The notes: a model not told the origin generated them from the sequence alone. Numbered from the stretch's first letter, positions 1 through 5,728 are shown. The stretch: 6,536 nt of DNA from an uncultured Methylotenera sp. (GCA_937957775.1 CALFXV010000199.1:1-6536); one strand, 5' to 3'. Numbers and translations: made by a program.

Positions 1-107
1 TTCACGTCCAGCGCCAGTTCGATGGTGCGCAGGTGTTCGTCGGTGGGGCCGCACAGGTGCGAGAGACGCGTGTTGTTCAGCGGGGTGAAGATGTGTTTGA
101 GAATCAA
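1..107 (-). CDS. PhoH-family ATPase (YbeZ-like), N-terminal fragment cut by window edge
   Basis: Reading the minus strand from a TTG at 107 gives 35 codons, starting (M)ILKHIFTPLNNTRLSHLCG and continuing PTDEHLRTIELALDV before the window ends. The N/D-N-x-RL-x-x-LCGP-x-D pattern at residues 11-23 matches the start of E. coli YbeZ (DNARLLSLCGPFD). PhoH/YbeZ proteins are cytoplasmic P-loop ATPases, usually next to ybeY, linked to RNA metabolism and ribosome maturation. The Walker motifs lie outside the window, so the catalytic part is not seen. The frame stays open upstream without ATG; GTG codons at 215 and 212 exist, but the family usually starts close to the LKHIF motif, so TTG 107 is preferred. 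No good Shine-Dalgarno is visible. All six leucine codons after the start are CTG or CTC, and about 26 of the 29 codons I counted end in G or C, unlike the TTG/TTA-rich genes to the right. Family identity is fairly sure; the start is less so. Confidence 0.72.
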   Translation of the reverse strand, partial: MILKHIFTPLNNTRLSHLCGPTDEHLRTIELALDV

Positions 108-238
108 GCTGATAATCCGGCAAAGCAGGGGGCCTGCGAAGGGGCGCCACAGAGGCGCTACCCCTGCATTGTCCCCAATTTGATCCGAACCGTGGCCTCG
201 CTGGCCATCCACCACTCCAGAACCCCGGACTCCGCACC
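108..238. other. Divergent phoH-like / ruvA spacer
   Basis: This 131-nt gap lies between two divergent genes and should hold the 5' leaders of both. It is GC-rich: hand counting gives about 62% for bases 1-240 against about 52% for the next 240. The main visible structure is the inverted-repeat set at 125-167. I could not find a convincing sigma70 promoter on either strand. A GATAAT at 111-116 resembles a -10 box but has no -35 at a usable distance. The bases before the ruvA ATG contain no clear Shine-Dalgarno. No ruvC remnant is recognisable. Confidence 0.6.
125..167. repeat. GC-rich nested inverted repeat with competing pairings
   Basis: GCAGGGG at 125-131 is perfectly complementary to CCCCTGC at 161-167. 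Inside it, GCGCC at 144-148 pairs with GGCGC at 154-158 around a 5-nt loop. The left arm can instead form a small local hairpin, GCAGG 125-129 with CCTGC 133-137 around GGG. The two folds share the left arm and exclude each other. There is no T-tract, so it is not a standard intrinsic terminator on either strand. It ends about 17 nt upstream of the proposed phoH-like start and about 70 nt upstream of ruvA. It could be an RNA leader structure or an operator; the sequence alone does not say which. Confidence 0.5.
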
Positions 239-817
239 ATGATCGGCAAACTCACAGGCATCGTCAGCGACAAAAATCCACCGCAAGTCATCATCGACTG
301 CGGCGGCGTGGGCTACGAAGTGCTAGTGCCCATGAGCACTTTTTATAACCTGCCCGCCCTAGGTGAAAAAGTCGTGATGTTGACGCATTTTGTCGTGCGG
401 GAAGATGCGCAATTGTTATACGGCTTTGGCAGCGAGCAAGAGCGCGCCACCTTTAGGCAGTTATTGAAAGTGAACGGCATAGGGGCGAAATCGGCTTTGT
501 CCATATTGAGCGGCTTGTCTATAGACGACCTAGCCCAAGCCGTCGCCATGCAAGACAGTGCCATGCTGACCCGAGTACCTGGCGTGGGTAAGAAAACCGC
601 CGAACGCTTGTTGCTAGAACTCAAAGATAAATTTAGCCTAGCCGGCCTTAATGCCGCCCAAGCCAATCAACCCAAATCGGCCGCCAGCGATGTACTCAAT
701 GCCCTTATTTCATTAGGGTACAATGAGCGTGAAGCCTTGGCTGCGGTGAAATTATTGCCCAGCGACAGCACGGTTGCAGAAGGCATTAAACAAGCTTTAA
801 AATCCCTGTCAAAATAA
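239..817 (+). CDS. ruvA: Holliday junction branch migration protein RuvA
   Basis: RuvA is the DNA-binding subunit of the RuvAB complex. It binds four-way junctions as a tetramer and loads RuvB rings for branch migration in recombinational repair. The 192-residue product has the normal family length and layout: an N-terminal OB-fold (about 1-63) ending in [10 protein letters not shown] with the acidic-pin residues E55 and D56, then two helix-hairpin-helix motifs, [10 protein letters not shown] (78-87) and [12 protein letters not shown] (113-124), a flexible linker (about 133-148), and the C-terminal RuvB-binding domain (about 149-192, [11 protein letters not shown]). The ATG at 239 gives the canonical MIG start, although no clear Shine-Dalgarno precedes it. 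ruvB follows after 67 nt. ruvC, often just upstream in proteobacteria, is absent here; a divergent PhoH-like gene takes that place. Identification is secure. Confidence 0.98.
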   Translation: MIGKLTGIVSDKNPPQVIIDCGGVGYEVLVPMSTFYNLPALGEKVVMLTHFVVREDAQLLYGFGSEQERATFRQLLKVNGIGAKSALSILSGLSIDDLAQAVAMQDSAMLTRVPGVGKKTAERLLLELKDKFSLAGLNAAQANQPKSAASDVLNALISLGYNEREALAAVKLLPSDSTVAEGIKQALKSLSK

Positions 818-826
818 CCGTTATGC

Positions 827-868
827 ACGCTTGAGTTAGCGCATTGGTCTGCGCCGCGACGCAAGCGT
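827..868. repeat. Nested hairpin in the ruvA-ruvB spacer
   Basis: ACGCTTG (827-833) and CAAGCGT (862-868) form a perfect 7-bp outer stem. GCGCA (839-843) and TGCGC (850-854) form a perfect 5-bp inner stem with a 6-nt loop TTGGTC. The two stems are separated by unpaired 5-nt and 7-nt strands. There is no following T-run, so it is not a simple terminator. It ends three bases before the GGA (872-874) that is the likely ruvB ribosome binding site, so it could affect ruvB translation or protect the mRNA end. That role is inference. Confidence 0.5.
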
Positions 869-884
869 ATTGGAAAAAGCGCCC

Positions 885-1919
885 ATGATAGAAACCGATC
901 GCCTGATCGCCCCTGATACCGAAAGCCCACAAGAGGAGGCCTTGGAGCGTGCCTTGCGTCCTAAGTTATTGGACGAATACGTGGGCCAAGAAAAAGCCCG
1001 CAGTCAGTTGGAAATCTTCATCAACGCGGCGCGTGGTCGCAGTGAAGCGCTCGATCATGTTTTGCTGTTTGGCCCGCCTGGTTTGGGTAAAACCACTTTG
1101 GCGCACATCATTGCCAAAGAAATGGGCGTGAACATGCGTCAAACCTCGGGTCCGGTGTTGGAACGTGCCGGGGATTTAGCGGCCTTGCTGACCAATTTAG
1201 AACCCAATGACGTGTTGTTTATCGATGAGATTCATCGCTTGTCACCCGTGGTGGAAGAGATCTTGTACCCGGCCATGGAAGATTACCGCTTGGACATCAT
1301 GATAGGTGAGGGGCCGGCTGCCCGCAGCGTGCGTTTGGATTTGCCGCCTTTTACCTTAATTGGCGCCACCACCCGTGCCGGCATGCTGACCAATCCCTTG
1401 CGCGATCGATTTGGCATCGTCTCCCGCCTGGAGTTTTACACGGCCGATGAGTTGGCGCGCATCGTTCAGCGCAGCGCCGGATTGTTGGACGTGGCCATGG
1501 TGGACACCGGATCATTGGAGATTGCCAAGCGTTCACGCGGTACGCCACGCATTGCCAACCGCTTATTACGTCGTGTGCGCGACTACGCGCAAGTTAAAGG
1601 TGATGGCACGGTGTCCGCGGAAGTGGCTGATGCCGCTTTAAAAATGTTGGACGTGGACAAGCTTGGTTTTGATGTCATGGACAGAAAGCTATTGCTGGCG
1701 GTGTTAGAAAAATTTGCCGGTGGCCCAGTGGGGTTGGATAATTTGGCAGCAGCCATAGGTGAAGAGCGTGAGACCATAGAAGACGTATTGGAACCCTACT
1801 TAATCCAGCAAGGTTATTTGATGCGCACGCCGCGTGGGCGCATGGCGACCCAGTTGGCCTATCAGCATTTTGGATTGGCGGTACCGAAAAATTTAATGAC
1901 GGAAGATTGGCCAGCGTGA
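885..1919 (+). CDS. ruvB: Holliday junction branch migration ATPase RuvB
   Basis: RuvB is the AAA+ hexameric motor that pumps DNA through the RuvA-bound Holliday junction using ATP. The 344-residue product shows the complete set of motifs: Walker A GPPGLGKT (63-70), Walker [10 protein letters not shown] (111-119, D114/E115), sensor 1 GATT (160-163), the arginine-finger segment PLRDRFG (171-177, R173), sensor 2 [12 protein letters not shown] (219-230), and a C-terminal winged-helix DNA-binding domain ending in [17 protein letters not shown] (314-330). The ATG at 885 is chosen because it gives the family start MIETDRL and has a GGA at 872-874; a TTG at 870 would add five residues but sits on that same GGA. 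The stop overlaps the ybgC GTG in GTGA, suggesting coupled translation into the Tol-Pal genes. No defect is visible. Confidence 0.98.
   Translation: MIETDRLIAPDTESPQEEALERALRPKLLDEYVGQEKARSQLEIFINAARGRSEALDHVLLFGPPGLGKTTLAHIIAKEMGVNMRQTSGPVLERAGDLAALLTNLEPNDVLFIDEIHRLSPVVEEILYPAMEDYRLDIMIGEGPAARSVRLDLPPFTLIGATTRAGMLTNPLRDRFGIVSRLEFYTADELARIVQRSAGLLDVAMVDTGSLEIAKRSRGTPRIANRLLRRVRDYAQVKGDGTVSAEVADAALKMLDVDKLGFDVMDRKLLLAVLEKFAGGPVGLDNLAAAIGEERETIEDVLEPYLIQQGYLMRTPRGRMATQLAYQHFGLAVPKNLMTEDWPA
1901..1906 (+). promoter_or_regulatory. Ribosome binding site deciding the ybgC start
   Basis: GGAAGA lies within the last codons of ruvB, 9 nt before the GTG at 1916. It directly abuts the alternative TTG at 1907, which is too close for initiation. 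This favours GTG 1916 as the ybgC start. Confidence 0.55.
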
Positions 1920-2335
1920 CCCTATTTACTTGGCCTATACGCGTTTATTATGAAGACACCGATAGCGGTGGGGTGGTTTACCACTCTAATTATTTGAATT
2001 TCATGGAGCGGGCCAGAACAGAATGGTTGCGCGCCTTGGGCTATGAGCAAACGCAGTTAAAAGACCAACATGGGCTCATCATCGTCATCCACAGTCTGAG
2101 CATGCAGTTTAAAAAACCGGCTTATTTCAACGACATGCTGGCCGTCCACTGCGAGTTAAGCGAACTCGGGCGCAGCAGCTTAATCATGCAGCAAAGCATC
2201 AGTCGTGATGGGCTGGTGTTGATAGAAGCGCAGGTGAAAGCCGCCTTTGTTGATGCGGTTAGCTTTAAGCCTATAGGCGTGCCGGATGAAATGCGTCATA
2301 AAATACAATTGGAAAAACCACAGGAACTCCTATGA
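1916..2335 (+). CDS. ybgC: Tol-Pal-associated acyl-CoA thioesterase YbgC
   Basis: YbgC is a cytoplasmic hotdog-fold thioesterase of the 4-hydroxybenzoyl-CoA thioesterase group. It hydrolyses acyl-CoA substrates and is conserved at the head of tol-pal clusters, where a link to phospholipid metabolism has been proposed. The 139-residue product carries the signature [21 protein letters not shown] at about 9-29 (catalytic Asp at 16, equivalent to Asp18 of E. coli), followed by [10 protein letters not shown]. This closely parallels the E. coli sequence. GTG 1916 overlaps the ruvB stop by four bases; an in-frame TTG at 1907 would add three residues but is badly placed relative to the GGAAGA. The ATGA at its end overlaps tolQ. 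Together the two overlaps make one coupled unit from ruvB to tolQ. Confidence 0.95.
   Translation: MTLFTWPIRVYYEDTDSGGVVYHSNYLNFMERARTEWLRALGYEQTQLKDQHGLIIVIHSLSMQFKKPAYFNDMLAVHCELSELGRSSLIMQQSISRDGLVLIEAQVKAAFVDAVSFKPIGVPDEMRHKIQLEKPQELL
2322..2325 (+). promoter_or_regulatory. Ribosome binding site of tolQ
   Basis: AGGA lies inside the last codons of ybgC, 6 nt before the tolQ ATG at 2332. It supports that start over the internal ATG at 2356 and fits coupled translation through the ATGA overlap. Confidence 0.55.
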
Positions 2336-3012
2336 CCGTAAGCGTTGCAAATGACATGTCTATTTTTTCACTGGTAGCAGGCGCCAGTCTGCCAGTTCAA
2401 TTGGTGCTGGTGGTGTTAATCCTCACCTCCTTATTTTCTTGGTGGTATATCTTCATCAAGTTGGCCACCATTAAGCGCGCCGAAAGCAGTGCCGAGGAAT
2501 TTGAGGCGGCTTTTTGGGCAGGCGGGGATTTAAATAGATTGTTTGACAGCCTAGGCGCTGGTAGGCGCAAAACCCAAGGCATGGCCAGTATCTTTGAAGC
2601 CGGCTTTAAAGAATACGTCAGGCATAAACAGCAATCGCGCATGGAAGTATCGGACGTCATGGAAGGCGCCAGACGCGCCATGCGTGCTGCCTATAACCGT
2701 GAGCTGGACAACTTAGACGCCCACTTACCATTCTTAGCTTCGGTCGGTTCGGTCAGCCCTTACATAGGTTTGTTTGGTACAGTTTGGGGCATCATGAATG
2801 CATTCCGTGGCTTGTCTAATGTCGCACAAGCCACCTTAAGCCAAGTGGCGCCAGGTATTGCCGAAGCGCTGGTGGCCACCGCCATCGGTTTGTTTGCGGC
2901 GATTCCAGCGGTGATTGCCTATAATCGCTTTGCCAGCTCCGTCGATCGCTTGTCGGTGCGTTACGAAAGCTTTATGGAAGAGTTCACCAATATCTTGCAA
3001 AGAAAAAGCTAA
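2332..3012 (+). CDS. tolQ: TolQ, inner-membrane proton channel subunit of the Tol-Pal motor
   Basis: TolQ belongs to the MotA/TolQ/ExbB family. With TolR it forms the inner-membrane complex that uses the proton gradient to energise TolA during cell division and outer-membrane maintenance. The 226-residue product has three hydrophobic segments at about 21-43, 133-157 and 173-196, with a large cytoplasmic loop between the first and second, as expected. Conserved TM2/TM3 motifs are present: GLFGTVWGIMNAF (146-158, channel Thr150) and EALVATAIGLFAAIPA (178-193, Thr183), matching the two pore threonines of E. coli TolQ. ATG 2332 overlaps the ybgC stop (ATGA) and has AGGA 6 nt upstream. tolR starts 3 nt after the stop. 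ExbB is the main alternative, but the tolR-tolA-tolB-pal neighbours settle it. Confidence 0.97.
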   Translation: MTVSVANDMSIFSLVAGASLPVQLVLVVLILTSLFSWWYIFIKLATIKRAESSAEEFEAAFWAGGDLNRLFDSLGAGRRKTQGMASIFEAGFKEYVRHKQQSRMEVSDVMEGARRAMRAAYNRELDNLDAHLPFLASVGSVSPYIGLFGTVWGIMNAFRGLSNVAQATLSQVAPGIAEALVATAIGLFAAIPAVIAYNRFASSVDRLSVRYESFMEEFTNILQRKS

Positions 3013-3015
3013 ACC

Positions 3016-3414
3016 ATGTCACGCAACCGTAAACGCCGCATGATGAATCAAATCAACGTCGTGCCTTACATAGACGTGACTTTGGTGTTGTTGGTCATCT
3101 TTATGGTGACCGCCCCCATGACCAATCCTGGCGTGGTGGACTTGCCCAAAGTAGGGCAGAGCCTTAAGCAATCTCCAGTCCCGCCTTTGGTTTTAACCGT
3201 TAAGCAGAACAATCAAATTGAATTTGACAATCAAGCCATGGCGCGTGATCAATTGTTGAGTAAGGTAAGGCAAGCGTTATCTGCATCGCCTGAACGGGCC
3301 GTGGTGATTGCCGCCGATAAAAACGTCAAATACGATGACGTGATTGCGGTGATGGATCTGCTCAAACAAAACCAGGTGGATAAGGTTGGCCTGTTGTTGT
3401 CGCCGGCCCAGTAA
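3016..3414 (+). CDS. tolR: TolR, ExbD-family subunit of the Tol-Pal motor
   Basis: TolR is a single-pass inner-membrane protein of the ExbD/TolR family. It sits in the TolQ pore, and its periplasmic domain can contact peptidoglycan. The 132-residue product (E. coli TolR is 142) has a basic N-terminus (RNRKRR, 3-8), then NQINVVPYIDVTLVLLVIFM, in which Asp20 in the membrane segment (about 17-36) corresponds to the proton-carrying Asp23 of E. coli TolR. The periplasmic domain (about 45-132) ends with the typical DDVIAVMDLLKQNQVDKVGL pattern. The gene starts only 3 nt after tolQ, with an A-rich, weak Shine-Dalgarno region, so translation probably depends on ribosomes arriving from tolQ. ATGs at 3040 and 3043 are possible but would remove the basic leader. 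Confidence 0.97.
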   Translation: MSRNRKRRMMNQINVVPYIDVTLVLLVIFMVTAPMTNPGVVDLPKVGQSLKQSPVPPLVLTVKQNNQIEFDNQAMARDQLLSKVRQALSASPERAVVIAADKNVKYDDVIAVMDLLKQNQVDKVGLLLSPAQ

Positions 3415-3429
3415 TTTGCGCAGCGCATC

Positions 3430-4290
3430 ATGATGATTAGGGCCTATGAAAAAGACGTGTCCTGGCAAGCCGGTATTTGGGCAATAGGCGTTCATTTGCT
3501 GTTGTTGGCGGCCTTGCTCTTGTCGTTCAATTGGAAAGCGACCCCGCCCATGCTGAATGTGGCAGAAGTCGAATTGTGGGACAGCCTGCCTCAACCTTCG
3601 CCGCCTTTGCCAGTGGCGCCACCCGTAGAAACCCCACCGCCAGTAGAAACACCGCCGCCCGCCGTGGTCAAAGAAGCCCCGCCGCCACCGCCAGAAAAAG
3701 TCGAAGCGCCAGCCCCTAAAGCCCCCGAAGTTGACATTGCTCTGGAAAAAAAACGCAAAGAACTTGAGCAAAAAAAAGCCGCCGAGCAATTGAAAAAAGA
3801 GCTGGCCCTAGCGCAAAAAAAACAATTGGCTGCCTTGCAAGCGGAAGCGCGTAAAGAAGAAATGCAAAACAGCGACAAGTTGTTAAAAGAAAACAAAGCC
3901 AATGAGATTTTGAAAAAACTGCAACAAGAAGCCTTAGCCGAAGAGCGTGCCGCGACTGAGCAAGCGGTCGCAAGCGATAAATCAGCCAAGTTGGCGGCCA
4001 GCGCCGGTGTGGTAGACGAGTACCGCAGTAAAATCCAAGCCAAAATTCGCGGTAATGTGAATAAAAGTTTGTGTGCCACGGCCAACCCTGAGCTTAAATT
4101 TGATATAGCCTTGCTGCCCACCGGTGAAATGACCGGCTTGCCTAAGCTGCTTAAATCCAGTGGCAATAAAGCCTGTGACGAGGCCGTGGAGCGGGCTATT
4201 ATGGCTTCCCAGCCTTTGCCTGTGCCGACTGATGGCTTGGCATTTTCGCAATTTAGAAACCTAAAGTTGACGTTTAGGCCTAATGATTAA
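3430..4290 (+). CDS. tolA: TolA, periplasm-spanning arm of the Tol-Pal system (short, proline-rich)
   Basis: TolA links the TolQR motor to TolB and Pal at the outer membrane. The 286-residue product has the three expected parts. Domain I is a cytoplasmic stub plus a membrane helix at about 15-36, with a histidine (H22) near its start as in TonB/TolA proteins. A proline-rich stretch (about 53-97, with PPVET repeats) is followed by a K/E/A/Q-rich likely helical segment (about 102-190). Domain III (about 194-286) contains VDEYRSKIQAKIRGN, two cysteines at 215 and 249 placed for the known TolA-III disulfide, and the LP-TGEMTGLPKLLKSSGN core. It is much shorter than E. coli TolA (421 residues), mostly through a shorter middle domain. 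The start is ATG 3430 or the adjacent ATG 3433; no strong Shine-Dalgarno is seen in the 15-nt gap after tolR. Three runs of eight A lie in the helical region. Confidence 0.96.
   Translation: MMIRAYEKDVSWQAGIWAIGVHLLLLAALLLSFNWKATPPMLNVAEVELWDSLPQPSPPLPVAPPVETPPPVETPPPAVVKEAPPPPPEKVEAPAPKAPEVDIALEKKRKELEQKKAAEQLKKELALAQKKQLAALQAEARKEEMQNSDKLLKENKANEILKKLQQEALAEERAATEQAVASDKSAKLAASAGVVDEYRSKIQAKIRGNVNKSLCATANPELKFDIALLPTGEMTGLPKLLKSSGNKACDEAVERAIMASQPLPVPTDGLAFSQFRNLKLTFRPND
3625..3650 (+). repeat. 18-nt tandem repeat encoding PPVET units in tolA
   Basis: GTAGAAAC occurs at 3625-3632 and again at 3643-3650, offset by exactly 18 nt within proline codons. The pair encodes two successive PVET units in the TolA proline-rich linker. 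The period is a multiple of three, so copy changes would keep the frame and alter only linker length. Confidence 0.6.
3746..3822 (+). repeat. Three A8 homopolymer tracts in tolA
   Basis: Runs of eight A occur at 3746-3753, 3770-3777 and 3815-3822, with an A6 at 3793-3798. They encode Lys-rich parts of the TolA coiled-coil region (EKKRKE, EQKKAAE, QKKQ). Slipping by -1 at the first tract meets a TGA at 3765-3767; slipping by +1 meets a TGA at 3790-3792. Either would leave a TolA with membrane anchor and proline linker but no C-terminal domain. Confidence 0.75.
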
Positions 4291-4332
4291 ATTAGCTTTA
4301 GCTAATGGCAGTCGGACTAAAAAAGACTGCTA
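4260..4332. repeat. Cluster of three inverted repeats at the tolA end and tolA-tolB spacer
   Basis: CCTAAA (4260-4265) pairs with TTTAGG (4273-4278) over the last tolA codons. ATTAGC (4291-4296) pairs with GCTAAT (4301-4306), loop TTTA, starting at the base after the stop. GCAGTC (4308-4313) pairs with GACTGC (4325-4330) around an 11-nt A-rich loop, extendable by a G-T and a T-A pair. None is followed by a T-run, so none is a classical intrinsic terminator. Possible roles are mRNA processing, partial attenuation or 3'-end protection between tolQRA and tolB-pal. Confidence 0.5.
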
Positions 4333-4450
4333 AATGTCATAATGCTAGGATAAATTTGCAGTAGAATCGACTTGCAGCATGTAAACTAAACCTTGGTCTG
4401 GACATGCCGCATTTCTCACGAAAAACATTTTAAGACATCATCTAAAAAAA
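4291..4450 (+). other. tolA-tolB spacer, largest gap inside the tol cluster
   Basis: This 160-nt AT-rich gap separates tolQRA from tolB-pal-cpoB. In E. coli a second promoter lies just before tolB, so an internal promoter here would be unsurprising. I see -10-like hexamers (CATAAT at 4338, TAGAAT at 4362) but no matching -35. TTGACG at 4267 with TAAATT at 4288 has only a 15-nt spacer. The second half ends in an A-rich run just before the tolB GTG. TTGCAG occurs twice, at 4356 and 4372. No ORF or RNA gene is recognised in it. Confidence 0.45.
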
Positions 4451-5728
4451 GTGCTTATACCCATTGTACGTATCGTTCTACTTTTAGTGAGCTTATGCTT
4501 AAGTGGCCTGGCCCACTCCGCTTTAGAAATTGAGATCAGTGGTGGTGGCGCGCAACAACTACCGATTGCCATCGTGCCATTTGCACAAAGCCAGCCCGGT
4601 AGCGATGACCTCAGTCAAATCATCCAAGCGGATCTAAAACGCAGCGGTTTATTTCGCCTCTTGGAAACCGCTGGTGTAGTCAGTCGACCCAGCGACATCA
4701 GCCAGATTAAATACGCCGAGTGGGTGGCGTTGCAGGCGCAAGCCATGGCCGTGGGCAAGGTGGAACCCCTGCCTGGCAATCGCTACAACGTCAGTTTTCA
4801 ATTGGTCGACGTGCTCAAGCAAACCCAGTTAGCCAGCGTGCAATATAACGTTACCGCCACTCAATTACGTGGCACCGCGCATAAAATAGCCGACGTGATT
4901 TACCAAAAATTAACCGGCGAAAGCGGCCTATTTTCCAGTCGTATTGCTTACGTGGCTAAGCTTAACGGACGCTATGCATTGCGCGTAGCCGATGTCGATG
5001 GGGAAAATGCGGTCACCATGGTTTCCTCAAAAGAGCCGATTATTTCACCGACTTGGTCCCCCGATGGCAGCAAAATGGCTTACGTGTCGTTTGAAAAGAA
5101 AAAACCCATCATTTATATCCAAACCCTGAGCGGCCAACGCACCATATTAGCCAGTTTTAAGGGTAACAACAGTGCCCCTGCTTGGTCGCCAGACGGGGGT
5201 AAGTTAGCCATTGTTTTAACCTATGGCGCCAATTCTCAGCTCTATACGATTAATGCCGATGGCAGTAATCTGCAGCCCTTAACTAAAAGCAGCGCCATCG
5301 ATACCGAGCCCACTTGGTCGCCAGACGGACAGTGGATTTATTTCAGCTCCGATCGTGGAGGTCGTCCACAAATATACAAAGTAGCGGCCAGCGGTGGTGA
5401 GGTGCAAAGGGTGACCTTTGAGGGTACGTTCAATTTAAGTCCGCGTGTGTCACCCGATGGTAAGTTTTTGGCCATGGTGCGCAACGACGGCGGAAAATAC
5501 CGATTGGCCCTGCAAGAGTTAGCCAGTGGGCAGGTGCAGATGTTGAGTGAAGGGGCGCAGGATGAGTCGCCCAGTTTTGCCCCTAATGGCCGTGTGTTGT
5601 TGTATGCAACCCGCAGTGGCAATAAAGGGGCATTGGCGGCGGTGTCCAGTGATGGTCGCGTGCAGCAGCGTTTAAATGAGTCCGGTGGCGATATCCGCGA
5701 GCCGGCTTGGGGTCCGTTAATTAAGTAG
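4451..5728 (+). CDS. tolB: TolB, periplasmic beta-propeller of the Tol-Pal system
   Basis: TolB is a secreted periplasmic protein that binds Pal and, when pulled by TolA, releases it to bind peptidoglycan. The 425-residue product is close to the 430 of E. coli. A signal peptide covers about residues 1-24 (hydrophobic core IVLLLVSLCLSGLA, cleavage near AHSA). An N-terminal alpha/beta domain (about 35-160, including IAIVPF and DLKRSGLF) precedes a six-bladed propeller marked by SPTWSPDG (W202), APAWSPDG (W245), PTWSPDG (W289), SPRVSPDG (about 331-337), SPSFAPNG (about 373-380) and a terminal REPAWGP. The start is GTG 4451: it gives a complete signal peptide, and no in-frame ATG lies between it and 4403. 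There is no recognisable Shine-Dalgarno, only an A7 run directly before the codon. It follows a 160-nt spacer and precedes pal. Confidence 0.97.
   Translation: MLIPIVRIVLLLVSLCLSGLAHSALEIEISGGGAQQLPIAIVPFAQSQPGSDDLSQIIQADLKRSGLFRLLETAGVVSRPSDISQIKYAEWVALQAQAMAVGKVEPLPGNRYNVSFQLVDVLKQTQLASVQYNVTATQLRGTAHKIADVIYQKLTGESGLFSSRIAYVAKLNGRYALRVADVDGENAVTMVSSKEPIISPTWSPDGSKMAYVSFEKKKPIIYIQTLSGQRTILASFKGNNSAPAWSPDGGKLAIVLTYGANSQLYTINADGSNLQPLTKSSAIDTEPTWSPDGQWIYFSSDRGGRPQIYKVAASGGEVQRVTFEGTFNLSPRVSPDGKFLAMVRNDGGKYRLALQELASGQVQMLSEGAQDESPSFAPNGRVLLYATRSGNKGALAAVSSDGRVQQRLNESGGDIREPAWGPLIK
5181..5328 (+). repeat. 16-nt direct repeat marking successive TolB propeller blades
   Basis: CTTGGTCGCCAGACGG occurs identically at 5181-5196 and 5313-5328, 132 nt (44 codons) apart and in frame. 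It encodes the WSPDG core of two successive blades. A diverged version lies near 5053. It most likely reflects blade duplication and strong codon conservation, with no separate DNA function implied. Confidence 0.7.

Noticed and set aside
33..242. 69-codon plus-strand ORF before ruvA
   Set aside because: It overlaps the PhoH-like coding sequence on the other strand and the spacer, has no recognisable domain, and overlaps the ruvA start. It is probably a chance frame in GC-rich DNA.
870..884. TTG at 870 as an earlier ruvB start
   Set aside because: It would add only MEKAP before the family-typical MIETDRL and overlaps the likely Shine-Dalgarno GGA at 872-874.
3277..3789. 170-codon minus-strand ORF over tolR/tolA, rich in F, R, W and G
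   Set aside because: Its composition is the antisense image of the proline/lysine-rich tolA codons and of tolR. No family pattern or start signal is seen.
3591..4166. 191-codon minus-strand ORF opposite tolA
   Set aside because: It is Ser/Ala/Phe-rich low complexity produced by reading the Glu/Lys/Ala codons of tolA backwards, with no independent support.
4267..4293. TTGACG / TAAATT as a tolB promoter
   Set aside because: The -35 is good (5/6), but the spacer is 15 nt, the -10 is 4/6, and both lie inside inverted repeats at the tolA end. This is too weak to annotate.
4338..4367. CATAAT and TAGAAT as -10 boxes in the tolA-tolB spacer
   Set aside because: No -35-like hexamer lies 16-18 nt upstream of either. 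Such hexamers are expected by chance in AT-rich DNA.
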